Below are positions 63,067-64,000 of a DNA stretch of 64,000 nt, in pieces; the stretch's first letter is position 1; every line of letters starts with the position of its first letter. Under the pieces are notes generated by a model, which saw only the letters and a program-made list of their open reading frames with translations, made no database searches and was not told the origin of the DNA. The position numbers and the translations under genes were made by a program. This stretch comes from Chloroflexota bacterium (lineage in GTDB: Bacteria > Chloroflexota > Anaerolineae > UBA2200): positions 62,001 to 126,000 of the forward strand of contig JAUWJD010000001.1 of NCBI GenBank assembly GCA_030607875.1. Direction: 5' to 3'.

Positions 63067-63690
63067 ATGCCTGACACCGGGTTCATACGTGCACTGCCGA
63101 AAGCGGAGGTCACAGCGTCGCTTTACACTACCCGGTATGCGTTCAAGACGTTCGAGACAGGCTCCTGCAAGCGCATCCTCGACCTGGGATGTGGAGATGC
63201 GTTCTTCGAAGAGCGTTATCCAGAGCGTTTCATCGGCATAGACGTGGATGTCGCCAGGTTAGGCCAGTCCCACAAGCGGGGGGTGAGCAACCTGATCCTC
63301 GGCACTGCTGAGGCCCTACCCTTCGCAGATGCGTCCTTCGATGGGGTGCTGATGAAGGACGTGCTGGAGCACTTTTACCTAGAACAGGCTTTTCGGATAC
63401 TTCATGAAGTGACGCGGGTGCTGGAGTCTGAAGGCGTCTTGGTGATTACCACGACAAAGAATGCCCAGATCTTCTGGGACAAACCGGATCATGTACGACC
63501 GTACTCCAACAAATGGGTCCACCGGGTGCTGGTGAAGGAAATGGGCCAGTACGATCTCGTCGCAGCCAGGGAGCTGTCTGGTGGCATTCGCGGCTTTGGG
63601 AAATTGCGCCTGGAGTGGCTCACGCACGCTCTTGCTGACCATTTCGGCATCCGCAACACGCATGGCATCATCACCTTGAGAAGAATCTGA
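63067..63690 (+). CDS. SAM-dependent methyltransferase (class I)
   Basis: 207 residues. Motif I is ILDLGCGDAFFEERYPERF (about 37-55), followed by the acidic end of strand 2 in IGIDVD, LILGTAEALPFADASFDGVL (motif II/III) and LKDVLEHFY-like KDVLEHFYLEQAFRILHEV. The fold fits the Methyltransf_11 group. It may methylate a sugar or lipid in the polysaccharide pathway; the substrate is not visible. GGAGG is 11 nt before the ATG. Confidence 0.85.
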   Translation: MPDTGFIRALPKAEVTASLYTTRYAFKTFETGSCKRILDLGCGDAFFEERYPERFIGIDVDVARLGQSHKRGVSNLILGTAEALPFADASFDGVLMKDVLEHFYLEQAFRILHEVTRVLESEGVLVITTTKNAQIFWDKPDHVRPYSNKWVHRVLVKEMGQYDLVAARELSGGIRGFGKLRLEWLTHALADHFGIRNTHGIITLRRI

Positions 63691-63706
63691 CAAGATAGGA
63701 GCGGAT

Positions 63707-64000
63707 ATGTCTGAACGCTGTTTGGTAACTGGCGTGGCCGGGTTTATTGCTTCGCATCTGGCCGAGAAACTCTTACAAGAGAATTACGAGGTTGTAGGTG
63801 TAGACTATTTCAGCGACCACTATGCGCGTGAAGTCAAGGAAGGGAACCTGCAGGAGTTACGAGGGCAGCCGCGTTTCCACTTTGCAGAAATCAATCTGTG
63901 TTCGGCGGAACTGCAGCCGTATCTGGACGGTGTGAGCTGCGTTTTTCACCAGGCGGGGCAACCTGGCGTGCGCACCAGTTGGGGCGAGGACTTTCACATT
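63707..64000 (+). CDS. NAD-dependent sugar-nucleotide epimerase, N-terminal part (3' end outside window)
   Basis: 98 residues are visible. The Rossmann start RCLVTGVAGFIASHLAEKLL carries a TGxAGFIxSH motif of extended short-chain dehydrogenases, followed by GVDYFSDHYAREVK and VFHQAGQPGVRTSW. The last two match UDP-glucuronate or UDP-glucose 4-epimerase-like enzymes. ATAGGAG precedes the ATG. It continues the polysaccharide cluster beyond the window. Confidence 0.9.
   Translation, partial: MSERCLVTGVAGFIASHLAEKLLQENYEVVGVDYFSDHYAREVKEGNLQELRGQPRFHFAEINLCSAELQPYLDGVSCVFHQAGQPGVRTSWGEDFHI

Overview
The window reads as a chromosomal segment of a member of the Chloroflexota, probably an Anaerolineae-like lineage. 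This is inferred from gene content, not from a marker tree. The pointers are a Tad/Flp pilus operon with no secretin or other outer-membrane part, secreted propeller proteins with Pro/Thr-rich linkers, one of them ending in a YLPVVLK-type tail, several very large STAND-type ATPases, and HspR with ClpB/ClpC stress genes. Promoters of the TTGACA-17 bp-TATAAT type are recognisable at several places.

Layout. 1-6.5 kb: the end of a HAD hydrolase, then a two-gene minus-strand operon. It encodes a 1562-residue NACHT-HEAT-AAA protein and an AAA ATPase fused to an OmpR/PhoB-type winged helix. Its promoter is flanked by four 11-bp-phased GTC repeats that resemble PhoB boxes. 6.9-14.4 kb: a divergent Tad pilus operon (CpaE/TadZ, CpaB, CpaF/TadA, TadB, TadC, two Flp pilins, prepilin peptidase, three TadE/F-like proteins), then a secreted two-component-regulator-type propeller protein. 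16.8-20.8 kb: tRNA-Gly(CCC), exonuclease III, a DUF362 protein, a YggS-family protein and a DUF4013 membrane protein. 21.2-24.5 kb: an iron locus (DtxR-family regulator, FeoA, FeoB, FeoC-like protein) behind a promoter that a palindrome overlaps. 25-35.7 kb: a proteostasis locus (GrpE, CbpA-type J protein, two HtrA lipoproteins, HspR, a baeRF-type protein, ClpB, ClpC) with no dnaK. 35.8-40.3 kb: a truncated PfkB remnant, UvrC, a DUF4126 protein, a site-2 protease and an HD protein carrying an in-frame repeat insertion. 40.5-48.6 kb: TyrA, a glycosyltransferase, an acetyltransferase, a phosphohexomutase and DNA polymerase III alpha. 48.6-52.6 kb: a transmembrane sensor with an extracellular BNR/sortilin-type propeller and a cytoplasmic AAA domain related to the two at the left end. 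52.6-58.2 kb: two crotonases, a GT39-like membrane glycosyltransferase and a ResB-like protein. 58.4-64 kb: a surface-polysaccharide cluster (four GT4 glycosyltransferases, a methyltransferase and the start of an NAD-dependent epimerase).

Three themes connect these regions. First, three ATPases (416-1798, 1795-6483, 48575-52582) share a pre-AAA linker, Walker motifs and a C-terminal Pro/Gln/Cys motif. They look like a family of switch ATPases with three outputs or sensors: DNA binding, HEAT scaffold and extracellular propeller. Second, a modular intergenic repeat with conserved ends is present in five copies (about 17.1, 24.6, 40.3, 42.8 and 58.4 kb). It appears to supply the stop codon of one glycosyltransferase gene and the ribosome-binding site and start of another. 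Third, short 27-bp tandem duplications have altered the coding sequence of an HD protein and the 5' end of a glycosyltransferase gene.
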